Program-made: the position numbers and the translations under genes
Source of the DNA: Undaria pinnatifida
Lineage: Eukaryota; Sar; Phaeophyceae; Laminariales; Alariaceae
Direction: 5' to 3'
DNA length: 64,000 bases
NCBI GenBank assembly: GCA_012845835.1
Contig: JABAKD010000029.1
Location: forward strand, 14,589,803 to 14,653,802
Notes under the pieces: model-generated
Databases searched by the model: none
The model's input: the letters and a program-made list of their open reading frames with translations, nothing else
Told to the model about the DNA's origin: nothing
Shown here: positions 29,985 to 41,519 of the stretch, piece after piece
Position numbering within the stretch: the first letter of the stretch is position 1
Layout of the letters: each line of letters opens with the position of its first letter

Positions 29985-30190
29985 GAGGGAGAGGTGCAAG
30001 AAAGCGGGAGATGAAAGTGGGGAAAAATTAGGAGGCGGGCGGGAGATGAAAGTGGGGAAAAATTGAGGAGGCGGAGGGGAGATGAAAGTGGGGAAAATTT
30101 GAGGAGGCGGGTGGGAGATGAAAGTGGGAAAAAATTGAGGAGGCGGAGGGGAGACGAAAGTGGGGAAATTTGAGGAGGCGGAGGTGAGAG
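29985..30190 (+). repeat. ~36-bp minisatellite, five to six copies
   Basis: Unit GAGGAGGCGGGCGGGAGATG + AAAGTGGGGAAAAATT inside the 28-32.5 kb array. Confidence 0.88.
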
Positions 30191-30624
30191 GTTTTTTACA
30201 CTGATGGTGCTACCTCTGCGGGCGCGTGCTGTAAACAAACTGTCTGTCCCTGGCGGTGCTGATCAACGTGAACGTATGCAAAAGTAAAATGCAGCCGGCA
30301 GCCGAAAACGGACAACAACCGGCGAGTCAACCGTGAACCGTTGGTTCCGCGATCGAGGTATGTACGTATGTACGGCAGTACCGTTTTTTGGCGAAATTAT
30401 TTGCTGAGTGACGAGGCTTTTTAGCCCAAAATTCTTGTTATTTTCAAGGTAACATGACGATTTCTTTTCTCACGTCTAGGCCATTGGATAGATTGGGCAC
30501 AACCAAAAGCCTTCTTGAGCCTTCTTAAGCCTTCTTAAGCCTCCTCGAAATCAATTTGTGGCCGTAGGACTAGATCTATAAGTCGAAGACATTATCGGTT
30601 GCTTATTTAAGCCTAAAAACATAC

Positions 30625-30747
30625 CCACAGTGGTTACGTACAAGCTCCAGAAACAACAATGGTTGGGCACTTCCACCGCAGCACGTGTCTGGGGGAGGAC
30701 GCCGTCTGGCCAGTCATCAACAGTCTGATAGCCCCGGAGCACACGGC
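30625..30747 (-). CDS. Candidate exon of an unrecognised minus-strand gene
   Basis: A 123-nt open stretch bounded on the minus strand by a pyrimidine-rich acceptor (ending CCGCTGGCAG) and a donor GTGG/GTATGT. It would encode VLRGYQTVDDWPDGVL, then PQTRAAVEVPNHCCFWSLYV. I do not recognise the protein. It is the only fully open member of an array of about nine degenerate copies across 28.2-32.5 kb, the same arrangement seen at proven exons of gene A. The plus strand is also open here with a GTATGT donor, so strand is not certain. Confidence 0.3.
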
Positions 30748-33000
30748 CTGCCAGCGGGTATGTAAGAGAGGTACAGGTGCAGGATAGAAGAGATACCTTT
30801 TTTTTAAAATCTCAAACCACGCACGGTTAAGGACATATCATAGAGGTGTGGAGGCGGAAGATTGGAAGGGAGAATATGTTTTTAATCTCACGTCCGCGTG
30901 TGCGTGCTGCAAGAAGCCGGTTGCGCCTGGTGGTGCCAATTTGTATGAACGTGTAGCGTAGGCAATACCTCGTGAAATAATGCTGCAAGAATAAAGGCTT
31001 TGTATCTGGTGGTGCCAATCAGTGTGAACGTATACGGTGGTGCCTCGCAAAATACGCTCAGTCGACAACCGACAACGGGCATCAACCCGAACTAGTGGTG
31101 GACCTAGTGGATGAGGACGCCATCTGATCAGTCGTTAATGTGATGCGCGGCTGATAAAAAAAACCTCCTTCCAGCGGGAGGATAGAGAAAAAAGTGCAGG
31201 TGGGAGATAATGGCTTTGTTACTAGATTTTGACACCACTGCTGTTGGATTTTGTCTTCTAGGAATGTGCACTGCATCATTCACTCTGAAGTAAAGAAAAA
31301 AGATACCATAATTATGTTCAGTTTCGCGTGTTTCACGAAAAAATTCTTTAGACCTGGCGGTGCCAATCAGTTTGGCTAAGCGACTGTACACAGTAATACC
31401 TCGCAATAGCACAACCGATAGCGGACAACAACCCGAGTTACACCTGGCTTCGTGTGTGTGATCGGGGGTGCGTGATCACCCCATCATGCTTTCTATTGGC
31501 TGATGTGACATGGCTTAGGGTTGGTGGAGGAGGTGATTGGTCGCCCGTTTACCCGTAGTCCCCTGGGCGAATACCTTCTAATACCAGCAGCCTTCCATCG
31601 GGTACATAAAAAAATGCAAGTGGGAAGACGGGAGGGAGAAGGTTTCGATTTTATCTTTGCGTGCGTGTGTAAAAATAGACCATAAAAGAAGAGTAGAGGC
31701 ATGTCGAGGAGCCGGAAGTGAGACTTTCATGCTGTTTTTTTTTTCGCGGGCGTGTTTTGTGAGGAACTGTTCGTATCTGGGGTTGCCTATAATAACTGCG
31801 AACGTATGCAGTAAAATAGAGTGTACATACAGCCTACACTCGAAAACGGAAATCCGCTGAAAAAAAAAAAAAAAAAACTAGTCAACCCGAGTCAATCGTG
31901 AAGTAGCGGAGGCGGAAGCCATCTGACCAGTCACCGATGTCCCAATGGCCGAGCAAACGCCTTGCCTTTCAGCGGGTAGATAGAGAGGTGCAGGTGGGAG
32001 CTGATGGGAGTGAGACATTTTGATACTATCCTCGCACCATGTGAGTCAGAAACTGTTTGTACCTCTGGCGGTGCTAACCAGTGCGAAGGTATACTACAGC
32101 AAAATACCCCCGGCAATCGAAAACGGACGAAAGCCCGAATCCGTCGGGAAATGGTTGGGGGGGAGGAGGGGGGGGGGGACGTCATCACTCAGCATTTTCC
32201 ATTGGCTGATGTTGTAAGGCTCCCAGCGGGTAGATAGAAAGGTGCAGCTGGAGGACGGAACGAGAAAATTAGATAGCATCTTCGCGCGCGTATAGTAAAC
32301 ACACACTGTGTATGTTCTTCAGATTAAAATGATGTTTCCACCCATCGCTGAAAAACAAGGAGGTAAGCGAGACAATATGAGGAGGGATGTGGAAGTGAGA
32401 CGTTTTGATGTTATCTTCACGTTCGTTCGTGTGCTACGTAAGAAATTGCTTGTGCCTCGCGGTGTCAATCGATGAGGACCTATATAGTGGCCCCTGGTCG
32501 TACCCCTTACGGCTTGCCGTCTTTGCTTGCTTGCCCAACGCTCTCTAAAAAGGCGCACCTGATAAAAAAAAGTGGAGCATTAGTTGTAGGGAGGTAGAGG
32601 CGAGGGGCTTAGACATGTTTCGGAGCCTCAAGCGTGTATTTATTACATATTATTTTAATAGTTTCCGACGGCACCTACAAATATAGTTTGGTTTGGTTTC
32701 CCGCCCCGCGCCGTGGCCGATTTTTTTTTTTCTTTCATGACTAGATGTCCCACCCGACGAGGGGCAAAAAAAAAAATATTCAAACAATTTTGGGACACAC
32801 ACACGTAACCCCCAACTGCTTAATTAAGATAATTCACTTTTTCGCGCCTAATGAAGACTCATAGGACATGTCGACGAAGGATTTTTTTCCCTCTATAAAA
32901 AAAAAACGAAGAAATTGACCAAGTCAGAAAACCGCGGCCTTGAAATGCCATCCTCTGAAAGCGAAGCAGGCTTGGTGGGTTTGGGGTTTTGGGGTGGGTT

Positions 33001-33055
33001 TTGGGGTGGGTTTTGGGTTGGGTTGGGTTGGGTTGGGTTGGGTAGGGTTGGGACA
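33001..33055 (+). repeat. (TTGGG)n / GGGTTTT G-rich repeat
   Basis: Several GGGGTTTTGGGGTGGG and TTGGG units. Able to form a G-quadruplex. Not the TTAGGG telomere repeat. Confidence 0.8.
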
Positions 33056-33069
33056 ATCCTGCTTCCCGA

Positions 33070-33420
33070 AGCAATTGCGTTCAAAATTTTCGAAACTACT
33101 CATTGATCAAGCATAGGATTCATGACCTGTGTCACCATTCGTGAGAATGTAACGTTATCTTGTCGATTCCTGGCATTTTTTCGTGTGCGTTAGGAATGAC
33201 CCTAATCATTTGCCATGCATTACCGTAGTGTGCAAGGCCATAGACCCTCATATCCCTTCAATGTGCGGACGGAGCACGCCAGATTTTCCCCGATCGCGGG
33301 GAGGGGGTTGCATTCGTTTCAGGCATAGCCGTAGTCATCTGATCGTTGACCGTCGCATCCGTACAATGTCGGGACGAAGGACGTCCGGTCGGTGAAAGAC
33401 TCACACCCATGGAATGGGAA
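33070..33420 (+). repeat. Long dispersed repeat, partial copy
   Basis: TCAAAATTTTCGAAACTA, GATTC.TGGCATTTTTTCGTG and AGGAATGACCCTAA correspond to 24090-24220. Confidence 0.5.
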
Positions 33421-33539
33421 TGGAGGCTATTAGTAGACAAGGCTTAGGATTTTGGACTAGAAGGCAGAGGAACGTGGGAAGACTGAAACAAGGACAACAG
33501 GAAGGTAGGGTCGATCGGTAGTACACCTATTGAGGTTTC

Positions 33540-33845
33540 AGAGGGAGAACTGGACGGAATAATTGGACGAAAACAGAATCGGTCACGAGAAGCAGCTCTC
33601 TTTGCCGGGTAGACGGGGTGTTCACTATCATGCTGTTAATAGCGCGTTTGAAGTTCAACGGTAGGCGCTATACGACACACGACACACGCGACACACGCAC
33701 CGCATTCATTAGCATACTATTAATAGTACAATGTGCGCTGCTGCAAGTCTTTCCCTAGATGGTTGATAATACCTGGTACCGAAAAAAAAAATGTTGTTTT
33801 TTGATCGATCGATGTAAACGGGCCTCCAAACGGTTAAGCCGGGTG
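33540..33845 (+). repeat. Dispersed repeat shared with 2747-3036
   Basis: Second copy of the family above, just upstream of the gypsy relic; could be part of that element's non-coding region. 33846-34004 holds nothing I recognise. Confidence 0.6.
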
Positions 33846-34445
33846 TAGGTGTAGAATGGGGTGTGAATCGTAAATTCGTCTCTTGCTTTGGTTTCAATTG
33901 GTTTTCTTCTTCTTCCTCCTCTTTGTGGGGAATCGCCTTTGTTTTAGTGTGGTCGGGGTCGAATCCTACCGTGTCGAACATGGTTAGACGGCGAGCTTGG
34001 TAACGTGGACGCACACTTTCCGCCGCCGAAGCTTGACGCGCCTAGCTCGGTCGGGCGTGCGGCTTGCTTGTTGAGCGATGAGCCTGTTCGCATTTGCGTG
34101 CCACTGCTCATGCGCCCTTGGATAATGCATTCTTGTCATTCGATGGCCTCCTGCCACCTTGGCACCACGCGCACACTGCTGGAGCGGTTTTGCTAGTGGG
34201 TCGGCGTCAACGTATGCGCCCGGTGTTGGCTTCGCCACTGTTTGAAGTGCCGAGGAAAACCCCAAGACTGACTGTCCGATCGCCGATCATCTCCATTCCT
34301 CTGCCGGAAGGTCCCGGCATCGCCATCAGCGTTGACTGTTTTGGCCCTCTTCCGGTCACGCCGCGAGGCAACAGATACATCTTGCTCGTCGCCGACCGTT
34401 TCAGTCGTCGGGCCGATACGTTCGCCGTCGCCGCTGCACAGTTCA

Positions 34446-35347
34446 TTGAGGATAATTACCTTGCTACAAGTACAACGGAGTACCAGATAGTCCATTGTAA
34501 TCTATCGATTGCGCTGTCGTTAACATGTCATACGTAGTCATCTGGTATATGTAGCTCGTACCTGGTAGGACTCATCAGCATGACGTGCTGTTATACGCGA
34601 CTGGTATACTCGAGTTAGTACGTAGACACATTCAGAGTGTATCGGATCTTTTTTTTTTTTTTTTTATCCTCCGGCGGATGGGGAAAAATAAAGCTTTAGC
34701 TCACCACAATTCCACGTATTTTCATACGCGTCGTGTGTCGATTTAACTCAGTTGCTTTCGCAGCCCAACGCTACTGATCGGTTCGTTGTTAAGGATAGGT
34801 ACTAGCCTTTAGTACGGAGCAGCACGAGGCGCTTCGGCGATACCAGTGCAAGGAGTGTGATATGTACGTACGTATCATACACAGGTACCAGATACACACG
34901 TACCTCGTAGGATCATAGGATCATGTGAATCTAGTAGGTCGTATATCGTAGATTGCGCCGGAACCCTAAAATGGCGGTTGTAGCTTACAGTTGGCCCGAG
35001 GAGTTTTGTACCGGTATGTTTTTGGGGTAATCACACCGCTTGCTTCTCAGGGTGGTTCGCACGCTTTCATAGTGTCTTGAGCTGTGATCGATCGAGCATG
35101 CACCACGCACACTCTCGCACAACTCAACTCAACTCAGCTGCACAACTCTTCCTTCCTCGTCTCTTCTTCGAGACCACGCTAATAATAAAACACCCTACTG
35201 CCCTTGGGGCATCTTTCTGTCATCAGCTCCGCGGAGCTTGACACTTGACCGCAACGGCAGAGTAACACCTGCTGAGTGCTTGCCTCTCGTGCCAGATCTG
35301 GCATGACCCAGATCGCACACAGCCACAGGGGATGTATCTCCCCCATA
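34446..35347. mobile_element. ~0.9-kb insertion inside the gypsy integrase
   Basis: The integrase reads ...AAAQF up to 34445 and resumes QFTGEGTANIL at 35348, so about 902 bp is foreign. It is flanked by the imperfect direct repeat ACAGTTCA / ACAGTTTA, a candidate target duplication. No coding capacity or clear terminal inverted repeat. Inside it at 34649-34772 is a copy of the CTCCGGCGG repeat family, so at least two insertion events may be stacked. Confidence 0.6.
34649..34772 (+). repeat. Dispersed repeat, copy 3 (first half)
   Basis: T17, then CCTCCGGCGGATGGGG, AGCTCACCACAATTCCACGT, ATTTAACTCAGTTGC and CCCAACGCTA. It sits inside the insertion in the gypsy relic. Confidence 0.7.
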
Positions 35348-36861
35348 ACAGTTTACGGGTGAGGGCACAGCCAACATCTTGGTCAATAGATACATTCCCC
35401 ACCGGGGATGCCCACGCGCCGTCCTCTCGCGGGCAACGACCTTCAGTTCTACGTCAAGCTTTCACGAGTCCTTTATCAGCTTTGTTGGGGGTGCATAAGC
35501 TTGCCATAAGCTCCTACAGTCCAAACGGCAACGGAGGCGTTGAGCGGGTGAACCATACCACGGGGCAAATGCTGGCTATGATCGTTGCCAAGACGACTGG
35601 GATTTGCAGCTCCCCAACGTCGAGTTCGCATATTATAACAATGCGGTCAGCGCAGCGACGAGGTTGGCCCCCAACGAGGTCCACTTCCACGTCCCCCTCT
35701 GATAGTTTTCGAATGGTCTGGAGTCGCGGGACATCGTAGTTTGGCCCGCGACCACCTGGCCTACCGCGATCTGGCTACGGATCGACAGCAGGGCGCGAAC
35801 GATATTGTTCGCAAACACCATGCCCTCACCGTTTCCAGCGTAAACCGACCAGATTCCGCTGTCGCCGACGCGCTTCGCCCGTTGATGAACTTCGCCGTAG
35901 GTGGTTGGGCATGGGTGCACAATTCAGCTTCCACCATCCGCCAGGGCGTGAAAGCCAACACGGGTGCTACGTTACTCAAGGCCAAACCCGCGCTTCACTG
36001 GACGGACCCTTACAAAACTCCTAGCAGCTGGTCCCTGCCCTGCTCCCCATCCCTACACCCCGTACGGCTCGCCGCTCGGCGATAACCTCCTCTATTTAGA
36101 TCTCCCTTCCGACGTGCCTGATTCGCGGATGCTCGCCGGCGAGTGGCAATCGAACTCTGCAAGCCCTGTGCCAGTCCCCACGACAGCAGCGACATGCCCA
36201 AGTACCTACCGGCGAGACTGACGCAGTACGTGCTCAACAACTTTTATACAAGAAATGCCCTACGTACCGCGTCACTCAAGACGAAATTGCGGCTCTCCTC
36301 CAACGACTTGAAATGGAGAAGATCACCAGTCCCCAGTCGGTACGCGGGCGAGGTGGCGTCATCGCGGTGCCACACAAGACGCATTGCGTGGGACTCTCTA
36401 AACCATGCTGGGAGCGGGAAATGGACCTCCAACGCTCTCGCGCCCACATTTTGCGATATTGGGCCGGCACCCAGGACCAACATCGGCAAACTGACTGCCT
36501 TTACCGTAGGATGCGCATTGGCGCAGCACAGCGTGAGCTTTGTCGGAACAAAGCCAAACGTTTTTTGGCCCCCAGCTACGCTTGCGTCACGCGCACGGAG
36601 TGGCTTCAACGCTTTCGCGACACAGTACTCTCCAAGGGAACCCACTTTTGGTACAAGGGACACAATGGGTTGTGGTGGTTTGGGGAAATCAGCTTGAGTA
36701 CGACTGCGAACGGGGTATATCTGGTCGGAGCTTTGGACGAGCCTGGACCGATCACACTTCCTCTCATCTCCAGTGCGCTACAGGACCTTGACGGGGGTCG
36801 TAAGAGGTTCTTGGTGCCTTCAGGTCCACGTTGCCAGTGCCTCTCGAGGAATTCAACGTAA

Positions 36862-39523
36862 CGTAGATTGATCTCGAGGTACGGCCGTGGTTAGTTGACT
36901 TTCACGCCGCCGACGCACTTGATAGTTTTTCATTTTTTTTTCCGGGTTAGGAGGTTTGGTATTTTCTCCTTGGGTTGTTTGTGGTGTTTTCTGCGTTGAG
37001 CTAGGTTTGGGGCGGTTCCCGACCCCCCCGCTCAATGCTGAATCATGGTCTGAGTAATCAAGTCGAGCACGCTACTTGAGCCACAGGACGGCCGGTTTTT
37101 AGTGTTCGTTCAATTTTCGCCCTGCCGATGCCTTCCTCAACCCCGAGCCGGGGGGTGGCCAGGGTACTCTGTCTACTCATAACGTGGCATAGGACTGCTT
37201 GTAATATGCTTCTAATATGTTTTTTTTTTCTCTTTGTTCTACATTTTCAGCTAGGCACTTCTCCCCCTCGCCGGGCTGTAGGTAGTGTCACCTTCCCGTT
37301 TCGTGTATTTGTCGCTTTCTCGTCCCCCCCCCCCCCGCCATGCTAGCGGTGGTTGGCTCGTTCTCCCTTATCATAGCGTCTAAGTCTTTCACTCAATTGA
37401 AATTATTTGCGTTTTTCCAGGTTTCAAAGCCTATCCGTTCACAGGTGTGGGAGTGGGTTTTGATTGGGTGTTGGGAAGCCGCACCTTCGACGTAGATTCT
37501 AGTGCGTGGAACCGGGGTTTCCCCGCATTTCCCATATTTCTGCATATATGCGGCTTATCAGGGTAGGCTAGTGTTACGGTACGGCCTTGGAAGGCCGGTA
37601 ATTACTCCAAAAATGCATCATTGGTCTGTTTTCGTGTTGTGAGGATGCCGTTTTGCATTCGGATAATCATGAGATGGGGCGGGCGAGAGCCTGCGTCGTC
37701 AGATGCCATCACGACTCTAGGAACAATAAAGCTACTGCTCTCCTAGTTCTGAGCTTCAAGAAAGTGAGTAACACCAAGGACTGCTGTAGCTTGGTAGGCA
37801 GGCCAGCAGGGTTACTCTGTGTCCCACCTACTCTCCTCACAATGTGTGTACATATCAGTTTAAGTTTAATACAAAGAACACACACCGAACGCCCAGAGCC
37901 CATGCGATAGATGAAGACATTGAGGGTAGGCGGTGCTTAACAAATCATTGTCTCGACGTTGAATATTGCTTCGTGATCGACGTTCAATCTCGAGATACAA
38001 ACAACCTAATGCGAGTCTGCATGGCTCCGGACAGGGTCACATATTAATATATATGACGCCGTTAGCGGTTTTCGGTTGATCCGTGTTCTAGAGGGCGAGA
38101 GCTTGGCAACGTTTTGCTGTTGTGAGTCTTCGCTCGAGATGCGCTGCTGGCGCGAGGTTCCGGAAATGTCTTTTTCCGCTGGTTCTCATCATGATCTCGT
38201 TTAGCATTTTTGGCCTCTAAAAACGACACGGTCTATTTTAAAGGGCATTGGCCCCTTAACCCCTTTTGAGCCCCGAAATCCCTCCCCATACCAACTTTAA
38301 GTATTTTTTTCGCCACAATGGGTTTTTTCCAGGTATACAGGTGTTAAAAGGATACCCTCCACATTAATTGCCTCAGCTACTTTTAAGAGGGAATAAATAG
38401 GTAAGGGACTTTTCTCTATATGAGGGGCCTTTGGAGCCCGGCGCACTATGGCCCCTCGAAGGGGGCCTCCTACTATATTTGACTATACCGGCGTTTCCGT
38501 GATTAGTTAACTGGGGTTATTTTGGTACGATCAATTAGCTGCTGCTGTAGCTGCTGACTAGTCACGGCTATAGTTGCATAATCGCGTTAGCTGCTGATTA
38601 ATCACGGCTATGGTTGCATAATCGCGTAATCACAACCGTGACTTCGTTTGTTGGTACGAATAATCGCATAATGTAATCAACTTGTACGCTGATTACGTGT
38701 GTTGACTGCCATCACTAGACTACATGACATCCTTTATGTTGATTATTTTCGACTTGAATATATATATTTGGGCAAGACGTCAGTATGCTGATTCGATCAG
38801 TATGTTTTTTACTGGAGATTAGACAACAGCCACCAGTATATACTGGACTGTATCAGCATACTGGGCGTTTATCTTGAACTCAGAGTGAGCGATGTCGCCT
38901 TTTATGACCTTTTCCGGGATTGCTCGACGAGCTCAGCGAGCAGGACCGCGACACTTTCCAGATAGCTAGAGGTGACACGCGCGGAGGCACGGCCGCGGGC
39001 GCGTGGCGATTCTTGGCCCTGAGGCGGAAGTTTTCAGCTACGGGGGAAAAAACTGTTTAAAAAAACTCCTTTCAAGCAAATATAGTCGTCTGCGGAAAAA
39101 ACAAAACATAAACAAAGCCCTAAATTGATTTACAGCATATGTGTTCCACAGCGTCTGGTATTGATCCTTGTTGCATACAAACCTTCGCCATGCTCTAGAT
39201 AGTGCTCGCAGGACACAGACTTGAACGTTTGGGAAGGAAAACATTAAGAAATGAAGAATAAGGAGTGTCATATATTTATGACAACGACAAAATACACGCC
39301 GTACACAGCAACGACAACATACACGGAGTACTGTATTGACGTGATCACCGCGAAGCACCTTTCCGCAGGTGATTGCAGACGTCGAGCCTTCGCCATTTTC
39401 GCCATTGCAAGAGCCGGAGACCATCAAGAATTGCATCGGATTGCTGCTGCTGCAGGTTTCCTGGTACCTACGTATAATTGCCTCAGCAACAGGTTATTTA
39501 TTGTACAGTTGACTTTTCATTGA
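36862..39523. other. Region between gypsy and copia relics, no gene recognised
   Basis: Probably includes non-coding gypsy 3' sequence. 38535-38640 holds a two-copy ~45-bp repeat (GCTGCTGATTAATCACGGCT). At 39371-39463 an open stretch lies between CCGCAG and GCTGCTGCAG/GTTTCC, too weak to call an exon. Confidence 0.4.
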
Positions 39524-40122
39524 TTATTTTGAGCCTTCCTTCGGCGCGGGGTCGTGTAATTTTGCTTTTCCAGTATGAGTAAAACGTTGCCCATATCCTT
39601 CATAGTAAAACGCTCCATTAGAAGAGCCTTTTTCAGCGTTTGGATTAACTCCGTGTTACCTTCTACAATAAAAACATCGTATTCAGCTAGTGAACAGACT
39701 ACTAACCACACTACCACACTAACCTTCGGCATAGGCGAATGGGCCACCTGAACGCACGAAGTATCAAAATCTTGAAGAGCACGGCTTAAAACGGCACGGA
39801 GTACAGCGGCACGTTCACGGGGGAGAACGTGCCGCTGTACTCCATGTCGTTGTCGGCCGTGTTATCCAAGATTTTTGAGGCTCTGTGCGTTTAGGTGGCC
39901 CATTCGCCTATTACTATGCCAAAGGTTAGCGTGGTGTACAGGGTAGCAATCTGTTCACTTGTAGCTGAATACGATCTTTTTATTGTAGGAGGTAACACGG
40001 AGTTAATCCAAACGCTAAAAAAGACTCTTCTACTGGAGCGCTTTGCTGTGAAGGATGCGGGCAACGTTCGCCTCAGGCAGGGAATGGAAGTTACACGAGA
40101 CCGCGCCGAAGACTCAAAATCA
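39524..40122. mobile_element. Long palindrome made of two inverted Ty1/copia RT fragments
   Basis: Left arm (39524-39816) and right arm (39825-40122) are inverted copies, roughly 70-80% alike by eye. Each encodes a copia reverse-transcriptase piece in opposite directions: right arm AEYDLFIVGGNTELIQTLKK then ERFAVKDAGNV; left arm AEYDVFIVEGNTELIQTLKK then ERFTMKDMGNV. In active copia RT the first residues would be YVDD, so both arms have lost the catalytic motif. The centre is a perfect hairpin. Confidence 0.75.
39798..39843. repeat. Perfect 19-bp hairpin at the palindrome centre
   Basis: GGAGTACAGCGGCACGTTC and its exact reverse complement, with the 8-nt loop ACGGGGGA. Arms 39798-39816 and 39825-39843. 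Confidence 0.9.
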
Positions 40123-40289
40123 GCCAGGAACAGCCTTAAGCGTCTCCACGGCTTCAGATTTCGAACGATTTCGAAAAGGGCAACAGAGAGTAGAAACGTT
40201 GCGTTTATGCTCTCCATTAGCCTTTTCGCAACATCCTGACGGTCGGCGTCCCTTCCATGCATGCATCGTTTTACAATGCCTTGTTGTAC

Positions 40290-40590
40290 AGGTCAGCCCG
40301 TTTTGGGTGGCTGCGTTGTTCGCTCACCTCTCCGAACAGCCCATGACCCGCTGTAAGCGCCCTGTTGGCCAGCAACGCAACAAAAACTTCACCCTCCCAC
40401 GCCTTGGTGGTCAATTTTTGGGTGTAGATCTCCACATGCACCAACACCCCCTACAAGCGCCCCGTTCCAAGGAAAGGAACGTAATGTCTACGACCATGCA
40501 GCCGGACTGCGGTGCTTAGGTGCTTAGGTTCGGTCCACGGTGGTGCTCGGAGAGTTGAGCGAACAACGCAACCACCCGAAACGGGCCGGC
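40290..40590. repeat. Inverted pair, possibly copia-derived
   Basis: 40290-40340 and 40538-40590 are inverted copies of about 50 bp sharing TTGCGTTGTTCGCTCA. In one frame they read PFWVAALFAHLSEQP and its counterpart, resembling the copia segment just after the RT, but the match is weak. About 200 bp of unrelated DNA lies between. Confidence 0.4.
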
Positions 40591-40849
40591 ATCCGTGACG
40601 TACTTAGGAACATGCAGCAGGTTATATCCATCGGTCGTAAGCAGCTAAAATACAACATCATTGAACTTTTCCAACTTGCGCTTTCCCATTGTCGGCGACC
40701 GAAGGCGCCGAAACGAGAAACTAAGCACCCTGTGCAAGTTAATGAATCAGGCGAAATTCGAACCTCATCATAGCAACCGCCGTTACGGGTGATGCTCTGT
40801 TGAAAAACCGGAGTCAAGTTGATCAGCCACCTTTGGTAGGGTATTTAAT

Positions 40850-41515
40850 TGAGGGAACCCGGCTAAGCTACCCTGACATAGCTTATCAACCTCTTGCGGG
40901 TTTCAGAGAGAAAAATTGACGAGCTAAACGGACGATCTAAGCATCCTTCACACAAAGCAACTCGGGGTGCTGGATTAGGTGATGGCGGTTTTGTCGAGCT
41001 TCAACGCAAGTACCTGCAAGACACGTGCACAGCTTGCACTGCTGCCCTGTGCTGGGCATGCTCGCACTATGGTAAGGACGCATTTATGCTTTGTTTTATC
41101 GCTGTACCATAATCAAGATATAATCAAGTGACGCATGCTACGATAGAGGTATACCGTTTTTTGGCTATTTTGTTTTGTGAATGACGGGGCCCCTCAACCT
41201 GGGCAAAATCGTCGGAAAAAAACAAATAATAGGCCATTTTTTTTCTTGAGTTTCGTTGTGTACCTAGGCCATGCGATTTTTCATCCGGTAGGTTAAGCAG
41301 TTTTACTTTTCTCCTAATCAATCAGTTTTTGGGTTAAGAACGCCTTGTATATCATGCCTAAGACATTACTAAGACATGCCTAAGACATGCCTAAGACATG
41401 CCTAAGACATGCCTAAGACATGACTAAGACATGACTAACACATGTCTTAACTTCCTAACGTGAAGGGTAGTATTAAGAAAAAAATGTGGTGCATCTCTAT
41501 CGTAGCACGCGTCAA
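40850..41515 (+). repeat. Long dispersed repeat, copy 2
   Basis: Matches 23470-25330 in block order. At 41349-41450 it carries seven or eight copies of the 10-mer GCCTAAGACAT, against three to four at 25211-25275. Confidence 0.65.
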
Positions 41516-41519
41516 AAAA

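Larger units (their letters stand above)
28250..32500. repeat. Higher-order degenerate tandem array, ~9-10 units of 300-450 bp
   Basis: Two blocks recur in order: CCTGGCGGTGCTAAT-like (about 28550, 28878, 29450, 30252, 30925, 31008, 31352, 31778, 32062, 32455) and CTTCCAGCGGGTAGATAG-like (about 28700, 29000, 29700, 29975, 30752, 31170, 31590, 31972, 32222), joined by AAAACGGACAACAACCCGA. The unit at 30.6 kb contains the candidate exon. No other open frame is convincing in this stretch. Confidence 0.65.
34005..36861 (+). pseudogene. Ty3/gypsy polyprotein C-terminal part (integrase and chromo-like tail), broken
   Basis: Plus-strand fragments in several frames read as a gypsy integrase: a zinc-binding part (SDEPVRICVPLLMRPW, SCHSMASCHLGTTRT), the catalytic-core start ISVDCFGPLPVTPRGNRYIL with LVADRFSRRAD, then after an interruption EGTANILVNRYIPHRGCPR, GVHKLAISSYSPNGNGGVER and LARDHLAYRDLATDRQQ. 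A tail at 36313-36861 includes GLWWFGEISLSTTANGVYLV. Protease, RT and RNase H are absent upstream, so the copy is 5'-truncated; frameshifts and the 34446-35347 insertion make it inactive. Confidence 0.8.

Noticed and set aside
33001-33055. Interstitial telomere
   Set aside because: Units are TTGGG and GGGTTTT, not TTAGGG, and too irregular.
40540-40817. Copia RNase H region
   Set aside because: Only a short stretch resembles it, in an inverted pair; not enough to call a domain.
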